Assembly (NCBI GenBank): GCA_905331475.1 | Contig: CAJNYU010002702.1 | Coordinates: 186,001-250,000, forward strand | Reading direction: 5' to 3' | Source: Rotaria socialis | Taxonomy: Eukaryota; Rotifera; Eurotatoria; Philodinida; Philodinidae | Length of the DNA stretch: 64,000 nucleotides | Shown: piece by piece, positions 10,154-23,182 of the stretch | How positions within the stretch are numbered: the stretch's first letter is position 1 | How the letters are laid out: each line of letters begins with the position of its first letter | Notes under the pieces: model-generated | What the model was told of the DNA's origin: nothing | The model's input: only the letters and a program-made list of their open reading frames with translations | Database searches by the model: none | Translations under genes and position numbers: made by a program

Positions 10154-12689
10154 TATATTAATCTAGATGAATAGATTTTAAGAATAAAAAAGGTCTTTGA
10201 TAATTTAAAAACAAATACAAAAAAAAACTATTTGTACTTACGAGAGTTTTTTTTTTACTTCTTAATGATAATGAATAATTCAATTAGAAAATAATGAAGT
10301 GTTAGAGCATTAGAAGAAAGCAAACAGACGAATAGACATCAGCAAAAAACAACAGACACATACAAAAAAATTAGCATGAATAGTTAGCCGATTTAAGAAT
10401 TTTATTGGCTAAAGAAAAAAATTTTGACCAATTAAAAAAGCAACAATTGAAAATATAACCTTCGATATTCGTAGAGATTAAACTTTGAATTCGTTGCGCT
10501 ACTAGCGTTATGTTGCACAATAGTAATGTATGTACCATAGGAATAACGTACGTATCGATGGATTCTTTAAGATATATGCACGTAAATTAATCATTTTTTG
10601 TTTCTTTTACCTTGACTAGTTCAAACTAGATGACGCTAGTTATTATTAAAAAAAAAGAGTAAGTTACACGATTATTTTATATTCCTTTTTCTTTTATTCT
10701 GCTTGCATTTTTTTCATCAAAAAAAAATATTAATTCAAATTTTTTCGTATAATTCAAGACCCGACTTTAATAAAAAAAATTTAAACATTGCTCATTTTTG
10801 CTGTACTTGTACCAAGAAAAGACCATGTAGAAATATGCCGAATGATGTGAATATTTCAGATTCGAATCACTCTGCTCCGTTCACTACTTCAATAGGATCA
10901 ACCGATTGATTCCTCGAGACTACCTTTTCACACTCAATTGAGTAGAATACAATCTCAATCAACGTACAGTGCAACTTAATGAAATTTTTAAAATAAAAAC
11001 ATTGAAAATTCTGTTTATTTGACATTTTTTTTTGCCATCAAAACCACAAAGAACTGTATATCTTGTATTCAATAAGAATCGAGAATAAAATATCTTGAAA
11101 ACTCGTAGAGCTAATGAAAAATTTTACAATAAGCAAATTTCATATTTTAGTGATATGATGATTAGAATTCGTCGTTTCAACTTTAAAGAATATCAGTATC
11201 TATCAACAGCAGTGAAAAAGCAGTGATCGTTCTAATGAAATTTTCATCAAACTGATAGAGATGTTAGGCGAATCATTTTAAAATGATAAGACTGCTAGAT
11301 TCGTTTACGCAGTTCAATTCGAACAGTGACATGTTTCTATTTTCTACTTTCTCATTAGATGTGAATACACCCATACGATTAGCATGCAACGGTTGTAATA
11401 TTCTTGTTCTACGTGAAATAGATTAACCACTATGGATGTCTAAAACGTATCTATGATTATTTGTTGTATTTATTTCCATATAAGATTTAAGAAAATTATT
11501 GACGTTTGATTTGCTTGGAAAACATATTTTTGTTTAAGTAATTAAACAGCTCAATATGAATTTAATATTAAATTTGAACAAACCAGGTTGTTCTATGAAA
11601 GTTGATTTTTTTGTACTAGATATATTTTATGAATAGTTCCGAGGGTCTGTTTAAAATCAAATAAATACAGAATCTATCCAATGAATACGATTAGAAGAAA
11701 AAAACGACGACTACTTATTATCAATTATATAGCACGTAAAGACAATTTCAATCTCATGAGTATATGCGTGCTCTGTTTCTGTCTATCATAAATTCAGTAA
11801 AATGCAAGAGTTCGCTTATCTCTAACAGCAGCATAGCTCTGAAAACGTTTACAGAATAACAAATGAACGATTACAATAATGATAAAATATTTATTTTTGA
11901 ACATACTAGAAAACCAAGTGTTGACAACAAAATATCTAGAGACGATAGAATTAAACCATTCCTTTTTTTGTATACACGACATCAATTTAATAAGCAAAGA
12001 AAAAAACAAACCAAAACCTTCTAAATAATGATACAGATATTTAGGTATAAAAACATTCTCATTAAACAAAAAGATACATTTTATGAATGTTAAACAAATA
12101 AACAAACAAAAAAACGCAGAAAAAACATTAAAGGAAATATAAATACGAATATCTGATCTCATTATAAATAAGAAACAATCAGCATCCGAGTTTTTGTTAA
12201 ATAGATACATAATATTCAGATGCAGACATTTCCGTTGTGTTTTCTTTTAATTCGAGTTTATAGAAAGACAAGTGGTATCTTAGATAAATAAATAAATAAA
12301 TAAATATACATATGGACTAGTACAGTCTAACTGGGATACCGGAATAATATTCATCTGTATAAACTTTCGATGGTATATCATGAGAATGTTCTTTTTTCCA
12401 ACTATATATAGTACTGGTGTAATTCTAATGATTTATCAACGATGATGGGTTGATACCATGTTTGAGATCAAAATAATCAACGTTTCTTTCTTATAAAACA
12501 TAAACATAAACATAAATATTAGAAAACTGCTCAAACACAATATTAACCGATCATCAATAACATATCATTAGAATTACGCTAGTTCTATAATTGGTAAAAA
12601 CAAATATTTTCATGATATACTACCGAAATTTTAGGTAAACGAATAGATTTTAGATATGCTACTAGACTGGGTAGTCTCATATTTATTTG

Positions 12690-12711
12690 TATATATATAT
12701 ATATATATATT
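12690..12711. repeat. (TA)n microsatellite
   Basis: TA run beginning 2 bp beyond the Dispatched stop codon, within its 3' UTR. Confidence 0.85.
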
Positions 12712-12713
12712 TG

Positions 12714-15700
12714 TTAAGTAGACTCTGTTTCATTGTTCAACTTCTGCTCTTCATTTATATTTTCTTCATTTTCATGTATCGGTACTGTTTGTGTTGTCAT
12801 TGTTGTAGATAATTTCCTACATCGACATAATTTACCAAATCTAATAATTCAAAAAAACAAAGAAAAACATTTCAAAAAAGCAACAGAAATTTGTTATAAT
12901 TTCTTACGGTATATCACCGAATCTATCGATAGGTCCAATACACGAAAGTAATGGTAAGAAAAACCATGTTGCAAATAACCAGCTGACGAACATGATTAAC
13001 ATGAGAAAAAATCCCATTTGTGAAAAAGACGTTAATTTACTTGGTGCCATGGATACACCAGCAAGAAATGATGTAAAACCAGCAATAAACACTGCTGAGC
13101 CAACACGAATAAGACTATTTTTAATTCGACGAAAACGTTGTAAATTTCCTTGTTGATGTCGTTTTTTTAAACGTTGAAATAATGTGTCGTTTGTATTTGA
13201 ATGTTCATTATTTATAGTAGTTTTATCTCGTTTATAATTTTCTTTATGATTATTATCAAGTAATTTTAATACATTTGATGATCGTTTTATATAAGCTTGA
13301 TTTTTTTTCCAATCCGCTTTAATATAAGCAACACCATAATGCACAGCTAAAATTAAGTAAAGCAATGTTCTATTTTAAAAATAAATCAAAGTAATTATCT
13401 TACTAAAATCTACACTTAACCCGACACTCATAATAATTATAATTGTTTCAAGAATATTCAATTCCCAACCACATAGAACAAATATAGCTACTGTATCAGC
13501 TATAATAAATATTATTGTTAACATAGCATAGATTGTTATTAATACATTTCCAGATGTTAACAAGAGAACAACAAATGCAAATAGCATTGAAAATATTAAA
13601 GACGTATATGTACCACGGATAACTTCACGCATCAAATCATAAAATAGAAATTGAGGTGAAACAAACCATCTAGACAAACAAAAGAAAGAGAAACACATAA
13701 GATGGTTATTATATGAATATTCAATTATACATATAGGTTATAAACTGCAAAGTTCCATTGTTTTATCTTCATTAAAAATGATATTCTCAAATTTTCATTG
13801 TTTCATTGACGGATTTACTCACAACACTTACGAATAGAAAACAAAAACAAGATAAAATTGAACTTTCATATGCTTTTTTTTAAATCCTGAAGGATATGTC
13901 AATTAAACCTGTGAAACCTAATGAATAATTTTAATATTCGTCGCAAACTCTGAACTTTATTTGATTCTACAGATGTTGAAATAATGAATAAGCAATCCTA
14001 GAAATCTTAATCAGTCTCATAACAATTTTGTCAATCATTTGATATAATTTGCTGTCTTTAGGCATCACCGTTCTTGTGTGTGCATGCCATCAAGATTTCT
14101 TTACTCAAAGACTACGCTGTTTGACCTAGAATGTCTATAGGGAAAACATCTTTTCAACTTCATGAAAATTAATCTCTTTGATAATCTCTTAGGAATGAAA
14201 TTAATAACACACATAAATATCACAATTTTTTAGGGACGAATAATTGTAAGAAAGAAATTTCGTTTATTTTCAATAAAATTTATATTTTTACCCGTGTTTA
14301 ACTTGTTTATAAACATGACCATTGAGTCCTTCTGATATTTTCAATTGTTCTAAACGTTTTTGAAAATAATTTTGTAATTTATTATAATAAGCATCTTGAA
14401 CAGAATATGAATTAAATGTAACATTCATGTTAACAGTAAATAAAAATGCTTTTATTTCTTTTGTTCTACTATCAGGTAGAAATCCAATACGAAAATCTTC
14501 ATTGCTACGTGTCATATCATTTGCTGATTGAAATTTATTTGATCCCTTAAATAAATTAAATAGGCGACTCATTGCCTCTATTGTTTGATTGCGTGTTGTT
14601 GGAACAAAAAATTCTTCATCATACATTGATGTTGATGTATTTTTATCTGGTGTTACAAATCCGCGCAATAGTTGACCTGAGGATTAAAATAAAATTCGAA
14701 AAATTTGATTGGTAAAACAGCGCTTTTTATCTTACCAATAGTTAACCACTGTGAATATGTTTCTTGAACATCAACAAATAAATCACTTCGATTAAGATCT
14801 TTTAAAAATGAATCAAACCATCGTAAAATGTTTGGGTCATAAAAATCAATATTTGTATTATAGATTAAATTTTGTTTATTTTGATTTATTTTTGCATCTT
14901 CTGGATAGAATGGATGTATTAAATCGCTGTCTTCAATACCAAATATAAATATTAATATTGGATTTGTAACATTTTCTTTATCTTCATTAATATATGAAAG
15001 AAATTGATCTCGCATTTGATATTCAAAACGTTCAAATGGATGCGTTAATTGAAAAAATTGATAACGGCGAGATTTCGGCGGCGATAATTTAGGATGATAA
15101 AACACAATAATTAAACCAATTATACCAAAAATAAAGAATATTATTATCATTATATAACGAAGTTTGATTATTAAACGTGGAATATAAACAGTGAATATAG
15201 CATGACTTAGCCTTGTTAAAGTAGCCAAAGTTCTATCAAATAATGTTGGAAAATGATTAAATAAACCCAAACGCGCAGATAATGGTTCACAAATTTTCTC
15301 ATAAACAATTACAAATGACACAATCATTGTTATATTCATTAGAAAATTAAACAATATACAAAATCCCTAAAAAATCAGAATTTTTTTTTTTCTAATGTCG
15401 TAATAGATTTTTACTGAATATTAGCAATTAATTCACAAATTATATAGTTAAGTGGAGAAGAACTGAAAGTAAGTCAATTTTAGATATTATGATTCAAATA
15501 GAATCAAAAATGTTACAAAATATTTTCTAGAACTAAAATATCAAAACTAAAATTCATACTAGAATACGATGAGTATCTTTCACAGTTGAGAGCATCAACG
15601 AATACCATCAGAACTACAAGATAATAGAGAGTTTGAAATGAACATCAGTATGAACACCAATGATTAGTTTTAATTTTTACTTGTACATGATATTTAACAG

Positions 15701-18700
15701 ACCAATATCAACGTAACTGTCATCTTTATCATATATAATTTGAATCAAGCTTACTATACAGTATTCTTGTTTACAAGAAACGAATATATTCAATTTGAAA
15801 GAAAAAAAAACTAAAGTTCAAACAGGTGTCTGTATTGATATTTGTTTTAAAAACTATCGATTTGTAGATGTCTAAATGATATGTTAACACTTCATAATTA
15901 TCACTAATCTACTTTAGAATTAATTATTACATGAAATCGGATAAATACGAAAAAGACAATATCATTACAACTATCGTACACTAAAGAAATAATAGGTCAG
16001 AATTGATCAGACTATATTCGAATAGTATGCAATTAGATATTCTTATTAGAGTATTAAGTATTCAAAAAAATAATAAGAACTGTTTGTTTTCACTTATTAT
16101 TTTCATTAGTAAATATTTGCCGAAAATTGAAAGTTTATGAATACTTTTCTGTTTGTCTTCATACAAAAAGAATTTCTTTTCTTTTACCTATTTTCTTTGT
16201 CTTTTTACTCCACACGACTCTATATTTATCATCATCACCTTCTAATATCAGGATTTTGTCAGAACATAAATTGAAAAAAATTCCAATACTTCAATTTCTC
16301 AGAAGAAAGACAGAAAGAAAAACAAGATATTGCCACGCACAGTAACAATGGAGCAAACAAATTCAACTATAGTTCATTTTTTACAAACAAAATTATAGTT
16401 CAAGATTTGAAGATCATTTTACACACTATCAATTCAGTCTGAATGTAATTGATATAAAAAAAAATGCAATATGATCTCATATTATTTTTTTTATGTTTAT
16501 TTCTCAGCGTTTAATAGAACAAGAAAATATTTTTCATGTTAAATTTTTCCAATTAAAACTTACCATAAATAAACCAAATAATTGCACATAGGCAATACGT
16601 GTGATCATATTAGTAAAAAATGCAGCTGTTGTTGTAAAACTAGTAACGAAGACACTAGCAGCTGCATGTCTCAAAAGTCCTCCCATCATTTGTATCATTT
16701 GTTCATCATTAACTTTCATCATTCTTATTAAATCTGGATTTTTAATGCGATCGAAATACTCAGTTTCCTCATCTGCATCATTCTCCTCATTGTCTTCGTC
16801 CAATTGATTGCTATCTTGTTCATGATGATTTTTCAATGTTAATTTTCGTTTAATAACAGATAATGTATAATCCCGATCACGATGATATTGTTGTTCCTGT
16901 TGTGGTGTCAATTTACCATAGAATTCAATAGAATGATTTTGTAAACGTGCTTGATTATAAATATCTAATTTTTCGGAATACCATGCATCAAATATAACAA
17001 ATACATTATCACAAGATATACCAATTAAAATAAATGTTGCCATTAAATTAATATATGGAAATAAATCAATTCCCAATGCTATTTTATATGTAAAATAAGC
17101 ACATGCAAATGAAAAAACAACGCAAACATTGGTCATTAATGCAACTGTTATTGAGCGAAGATAAATTACTGTTACCTGAGACAAAAAGAATATTAAATTT
17201 TATTTTTCAAAAACTTTTCTTTTTTTCTAGTGATTTGATGATAAAAAGGAACTTACACCAACAATTAATGATATTGCTAATATAACAAAAAACATGTCAG
17301 CGCGAATTTGTTTCATTGCTGTCGATATTCGAATATCCAAAAAGTTTAATGCAGATATTCTTGTCCAACCATCATCGAATTTCGGATTGCGATAAAAATG
17401 TTTAATAAATAGATCATAGGCAGAATTTGCCGTATGAATTTCACTACCGTTTAAGGATTTTTTGGATTTTGTAGGTTTTAAAAACCACATCGCTGTGTAA
17501 CGTGTTTCATTCGTTGTTAAAAATGTTTTATCTAATAAATATTCTAATGTTAAAAATGTAAAATTATATCGAAAACAAGAATCATATTCAAATAATTCGA
17601 TCGGTTTAAAACGGTAGCGTTTTAAGCCAGCTATACGTATAAGACCAACTTTATGTAATTGGTGACAACGTTGCATGCGATAAACAAAATATGTTATATC
17701 ATTTTCAATGAGTTCAGAACAATTTGATTTATTTGAAAAATAAGAAATCATTTGTGGTAATGTATAATGACATGTTGAATCTAATTGAAACAATTCAATG
17801 AGATTATTTTGTTTTTTACATAATGATAACAGATTATTGATTGTTAATAGATTTGGTGAAGATTTATTGTTTGATTCAAAATAGACTTCATAATGACGAT
17901 CTACAACAAACATAAATCATGAATAATATAAATTGATGGACATTCAGAAAAGAAAAACAACAACGAACTTAAATCAATTGATGTACACATTTGTTCATTG
18001 GGTTTGTTAATTTGTTGTTCAATGGTTTTCGAAAACTTTATTAAATCACTTTTGTTATTTAATAATTGATACACTCGTTGGTTAGTTAAACATTTATGGT
18101 CATTTTTTGATAAAAAAGCACACGAATCAATACTATTTCGTAAATCTTCTAATAGATAGGACTCCGTTAAATTATCATCATAATCAAGATCTTCATCTTC
18201 CTCGTTTTTACTGATATTTAATGATGATGAAGAGAAATGTTTTTTATCCAGCAATTTTCCAGCTGCTATCTGTTTATCAAGTTCATTTTTCACTCTTTCA
18301 AGAACGAATAATCGAGACGTTAATGTATTTTTACCTCGTGGAACGAAACCCTATCAAAAAATGAAAATGAAAATAAACAATCATTGCTTCTGTGCTTAAC
18401 TTTGAAAAAAGAAAAATTTACTTTGGTTGGATCATTAAAATCAGGTAAATCACGTAACAGAACAGCCGATAAACCAAGTGCAAAACAAATAATCAATCCA
18501 AGTAACAAAAAACACCACGAGTATTTAACAACAAATGTTGAATACCTATAGAGAAAATAAGAATTTCTAATTACTAATCAATCAGTTCTATCCATTTTTC
18601 TCTATGAAATTCTTTTCGAAGATTTATAGCATGTTTGCAGGCAGTATAAATCATATTTCTGATGTAATTTGAATGATTTCTTTTCAACTAGAGTAAACAC

Positions 18701-19193
18701 CTGTAAAAATGAAGTGCGCTCAAAGTATGTATGAGAATCTCTCAAGTGGTAAAAATAATATTTATCATAATTCAATTCAGTTTTACTTATTCGACAATAA
18801 AGTTAGAGAGCACAAGAAATAAATAAAAGATGTGTTACTCGAAAGTGTACTATAATATATAGTATTCAATCAGGGATACATTATGAGTATACTTCTCGAA
18901 TATATTGAACAATTGAAAGTCTTGTTTCAATGTTAAAGTGCGTCAAGACAAAGTAGTTCTGTTGCTTCCAAATAATAAATATGCAATCTACTTTGCATTT
19001 TTTATTAATATAGATTGCGAATCATTCAAATTCGTATCGAATGTATAAATGACGATACAGATTACTACGTGAAGCAAACTTCTTTTTATTTATATTGTTT
19101 AATTAGCTTGCTCTTAATAAATTTTTATTAGTTTTAGAATAGAATCATTTAATTTTCTTACTTTCTATTCAAATATGTTTCCGCTTCATGCAT
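12714..19193 (-). CDS. DISP1: Dispatched-family RND membrane protein (sterol-sensing domain)
   Basis: Ten exons (19162-19193, 18422-18545, 17969-18350, 17257-17900, 16564-17175, 14736-15366, 14292-14676, 13404-13669, 12908-13346, 12714-12840) give 1213 aa. The 32-nt first exon, with a GTAAG donor, was placed by phase (MHEAETYLNRK). TM1 (about 12-45) is followed by DLPDFNDPTKGFVPRG, a Dispatched hallmark, and a large extracellular loop. A sterol-sensing TM cluster follows, including RHAAASVFVTSFTTTAAFF. A second loop and a second TM cluster ending VHYGVAYIKA complete the protein. Both RND proton/sodium-relay aspartates are present in GxxxD motifs: GISCD (D450) and GLSVD (D1024). Dispatched exports cholesterol-modified Hedgehog. 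Assignment between DISP1 and DISP3 is uncertain, so the symbol is provisional. The TM4-TM5 loop carries a long acidic insert (QLDEDNEENDADEE). Introns of about 616, 1197 and 622 bp are long for this window. Confidence 0.92.
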
Positions 19194-22100
19194 ATTGGCA
19201 CTTGTTTATTATGATAAAACCATAATTAGATTTAACGGAAAGGCACGACGAATAGAGAACGAGTACAAGAGAAAAAAACGAAGAGCTAAATTCCAAAGTA
19301 GTAAAAGCAGATCTAAAACATGAAAAAAAGGGCGCCGAGCAATGAAATATGATAATAAAGTATTGAAATAGTTAATTTAATTCATAAGCGAGATGTACAT
19401 ATTTGCGATCTCAAAAGAAAAAAAATATTATTAGGGTATTAGACTAATTTTTATCTCAAATAACCGTAATAACAATAGTGGATGAAATGGAGGATAGAGA
19501 ATTAACAAAAAACAAAGAATCTCAGAAAATAAGTCATTAACGTCTCCGCATGTGTAAGCATTTGGTTTATGTATAAATCGATAAAAATCTCTGATAGACA
19601 ACCAATGAAATAGCAAAGATGTAAAGAATGATATCTATTGATTCTTCTCAGATGTTTTACAAAAAAAACTCGTCGTTTCGAATATTTCTACGATAGTTTA
19701 TATATATTTTTTTTTTCGCTATTCGGCCGATAGACGCTCAATAGAAAAATTTGCAACACAGATAGAACGAGACGCAGAACGAAAGAAAAAGAAAAACGAT
19801 AGTGATGAAAAGGCGCTTTGATAGTGCTGGTGGGAGAATCGACGCTCCAACAGAAAAAATACAGACCGAGAGGAAAAAAAGAGAATGCAGTCCCGAATGG
19901 GAAAATGAATGAGTCAGCCATCAGTTCTACCATGTTAACGTATACAAAGCAACAGAAAAAGGACGTTGCTGCAAAAACATACAAAGCGAAAACATTGGAA
20001 TAGCTCAACTCTTCCTGCAATTATCCGAGCCAATGCTAGCTCTATATTTTCTCTATGGCAAATAATTTTAATAAATCATCTAATTAATTTTTTTTTCTTG
20101 AATATCAAATAATTTTATTACAATCTACGTGATTAACTATAGAGAGAAAAAAAAGATCATCTAGTCTAGCGATTTACACTGATTAGGATGGGATCAATCA
20201 ACTATATAGATACCAATAGATATTTTTAGTTCATTGCTATTGACCATTGGATTTGCTTAAATCATTTATTTTTCCATAGAAAACTCTTGATTGAATTCAA
20301 TTCAACTTACTCCTGTTCAAACAGCTGAATGATATATAAAGTAAGATCAAGATTAAGGATTAATCCATCACAGCACATCAGATGAAAGGACACGGTCTGC
20401 TAAGATGTCGCCCATGTCTAACATGAATTTGATGAGATCAGAACAACTACATATCGACGATTGATGAACCAACTAGCCGATAACTATTGTGTTACAATGA
20501 TATCAACGTTACGGCTTACATTCAATGTATAAGAAAAACAATAGTGTCTTTTTGAATATGTCATTTATTATTAAATTCTTCTCTCAACAAGTAGAAAGAA
20601 TTCTACTCTATAGACTAGCAAAAATAAATAAATTCTGTTTCGCAAGTGCATAACCGTACATTTATTTGAATGATTACTTCCGAAAATTATATTGTTAACT
20701 ACTCTAGTAAGTTAAAGTAGTAAAAAAAAGTGTCGATTTATAATTTATAATCATAAATATCTAATACTTGCGAGAATAAAATCTAGCTAGGATTTTGAGA
20801 AGTATTAGAATGAGAGAGAGAGATACAAACTTTTATTTAAGCTATTTTTTCTAAAATGTCATTATTATATATGGGCATGAAGAAAACATACGATTAATTT
20901 TATAGAACCGTTGACAGTGACGATATTTTTATTATTGCTAAAATATAATAACTTTTCCATGGAAACGAATATTTCTTCATTGACTTCTTTATGTTTGTGT
21001 TTGCATAAGAAGATTAAATATAAATAAATCGACCACAACGGAACAAAATATATTCGCTGATTTTATCGATGAAAAAAGTCAATCTCGTTTGAAAATTTAT
21101 GATTAGAATTTTGTTTGCAATGTTTCGGCATTCTATGCCATAGATTCTTCTTTGTCTTTGTTTTTATTTTAATAATATTCTGAAGAGAATCTGTGTAACC
21201 GAAGTAAGCTACTGCAATGTAGTAAGAAAAAGTGACGAAATTGTAAGGTTTGATTTTACATGACTGTACTCTACTCGAATAATCTATAATTATTCTTCAT
21301 TTTATTAAATTTATGGAGATCTATTAGGTAAATAAAAGAATCCCATCTAGAAACAAAAAAGAAATCTGATGGAATACAAGTTGCAAATGTTAAATGAATA
21401 TTTTATTGCATATTCACAGAACTTTCGAAATAGCTTACTTTCGTTTAGTAGGATGAATGGCAAACATTCACTGTTTGAAATCATTTCTTTTTGAGAACTG
21501 GGGATATGAAATGTTTTGATACTGGCGTGTTTTACTTATTGTAATTTTAATCTAATTTAAAGAAAAGATCTAACTCATGAAAATGTATAAAAGAAACGGA
21601 ACAGTTCTTTTTTATTTGAACTTGAGCAATCAACCGTATGCCAATGTCAATATTTAACCAGTTAAGTACTCCAAAAACAGACCTTGCTATTGGTTTCTGA
21701 AAATTGCATATACCGCGAATTGATATTTCATGAAACGATGTAGAAATCAAGACTCTACTAAAATATATATATTAATGAAAAAAATTTGATGCTTCGAAAA
21801 TCTACATAATTTTGTGAAAAAAAAATTTTCTTTATTTATGAAACTAATTATTATTGGAAACCTTGAACAAAATTTAACCTTGCATTAGTCGAAAAAAGAT
21901 TACATTTTGGAGCTGACTAACTATTACTTTTAATAGTATAATAACGCTTCACTAAGTCTATTAGAATACATGAGACTAAATTTACTGGCATCGAGTTGAC
22001 GAAACCCTATAAAATCGTATGAGATGCTTTTGAAGTTCTCATATAATTTCTTTTACATTTTTTTTTCTGTTTAATTAGTCACTACGGAAGTTTCTTCGAT

Positions 22101-22199
22101 ACTACTTTCTCAGATGTTGATTAGCATTAATTTACGGCGTATTCATTTTCAAAAATCTGAACGCTGTCTCGGATGGGATTGTGTAATTTATTTTAATTG

Positions 22200-22231
<32 letters not shown>

Positions 22232-23182
22232 CTTATATCAAATGGAAAAACTAGTTATAGATTTAGTCACTGATAAAGTATTCTTTTTATACAACATGAA
22301 TTCACAGGGGAATTTTTTACAATTTATAAAAACAGATGAATCCTGAATTGAAGCAAAATTCCATTTATTTTAATATACTTTGATTTGGCCATTCGATTCC
22401 AGTAGTACGGAATAAATTGCGTTTTAATTTTAACCATTATTTTTTCGTTCTACTCCACACTCACATCCAAAACAAACTCAGAAGTTGAAGATCGTTGACT
22501 TATATTTTGTTTGTATATTTTAATGCATTGATTATGCATGTAGAACTTCTATTTGTCATATCATAATGACACCCAATATTCCTATGAGACAAGCCGCGTA
22601 CTAGCATTTGGTATCACGGCACGATATCAGTTAATGTAGCTGTGTGTTCATTGTTTTCCATAAATACTCTCATAATCCTTTTTTTTTCATTAAATGAGAT
22701 CAACTTTCTAGTAAAGTACCATAGAATTGATAATGTTTCCTTGAAAAAACTGAAACAATTATTTCATTCTATGCTAATACTAAAGGACAAGACTATTTTA
22801 TTGAATCATTTTTTTTTGTAGTTTTAGCATACTCTCTGTGCTTATTTCTATTGTCTTTAATTATCAACCGACTCCTGTAAAACACAATAAAATCAATCAG
22901 ATTTATTTATGATTAACCGCATTGAAATATGAAATATACTAGAATAAAAAGAGGAAAAAAACACAAAGTCTTTGCCAAATATTATATATCTATAATTAAA
23001 GATTAATGAATAATCAAAGTGTTTTTTTTAACATTTTTATAGTGTCATCTTTACGAGATAATAGAATATTTTAAATGATTTATATTTTCGCTCTCTTCGT
23101 TCTTCCCATGAAAATATTAACAAACAAAAACAAAACAGAAATGACATTAGAAAAAGTCACAAATAAAATAAATAAGAGCTGT
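19194..23182. other. Large gene-poor region upstream of Dispatched and downstream of RAB3GAP2
   Basis: About 4 kb, strongly AT-rich. The segment 19700-20040 is less AT-rich (GTCCCGAATGGG, GAATGAGTCAGCC) and may be the Dispatched promoter or a 5' UTR exon. The composite (TC)n(TA)n repeat is at 22201-22231. Frames here are short and low-complexity, and I support no gene. The 23000-23180 end should hold the RAB3GAP2 3' UTR. Confidence 0.45.
22201..22231. repeat. Composite (TC)n(TA)n microsatellite
   Basis: A TC run passes directly into a TA run in intergenic DNA. Confidence 0.9.

Larger units (their letters stand above)
10078..12713. other. Intergenic region between CDK12 5' end and Dispatched 3' end
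   Basis: About 2.6 kb, AT-rich. It holds the presumed CDK12 promoter and 5' UTR (an ACTTAC donor complement at 10236-10241). It also has TA runs at 10132-10153 and 12690-12711 and an AAAT run near 12285-12304. A 138-codon minus-strand frame at 11794-12210 is low-complexity, and I see no domain in it. Confidence 0.5.

Noticed and set aside
11794-12210. 138-codon minus-strand ORF rich in Phe, Ile and Leu
   Set aside because: It lies in A-rich intergenic DNA past the Dispatched stop. There is no signal for splicing and no recognisable domain. The hydrophobic look comes from T-rich codons.
16127-16345. 72-codon plus-strand ORF inside the 1.2 kb Dispatched intron
   Set aside because: Considered as a second nested gene, but its composition is ordinary for AT-rich intron and no features support it.
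19688-20020. 110-codon minus-strand hydrophobic ORF upstream of Dispatched
   Set aside because: No domain is seen and no join to the Dispatched frame works. The 32-nt exon at 19162-19193 joins perfectly. The region is better read as promoter or 5' UTR.
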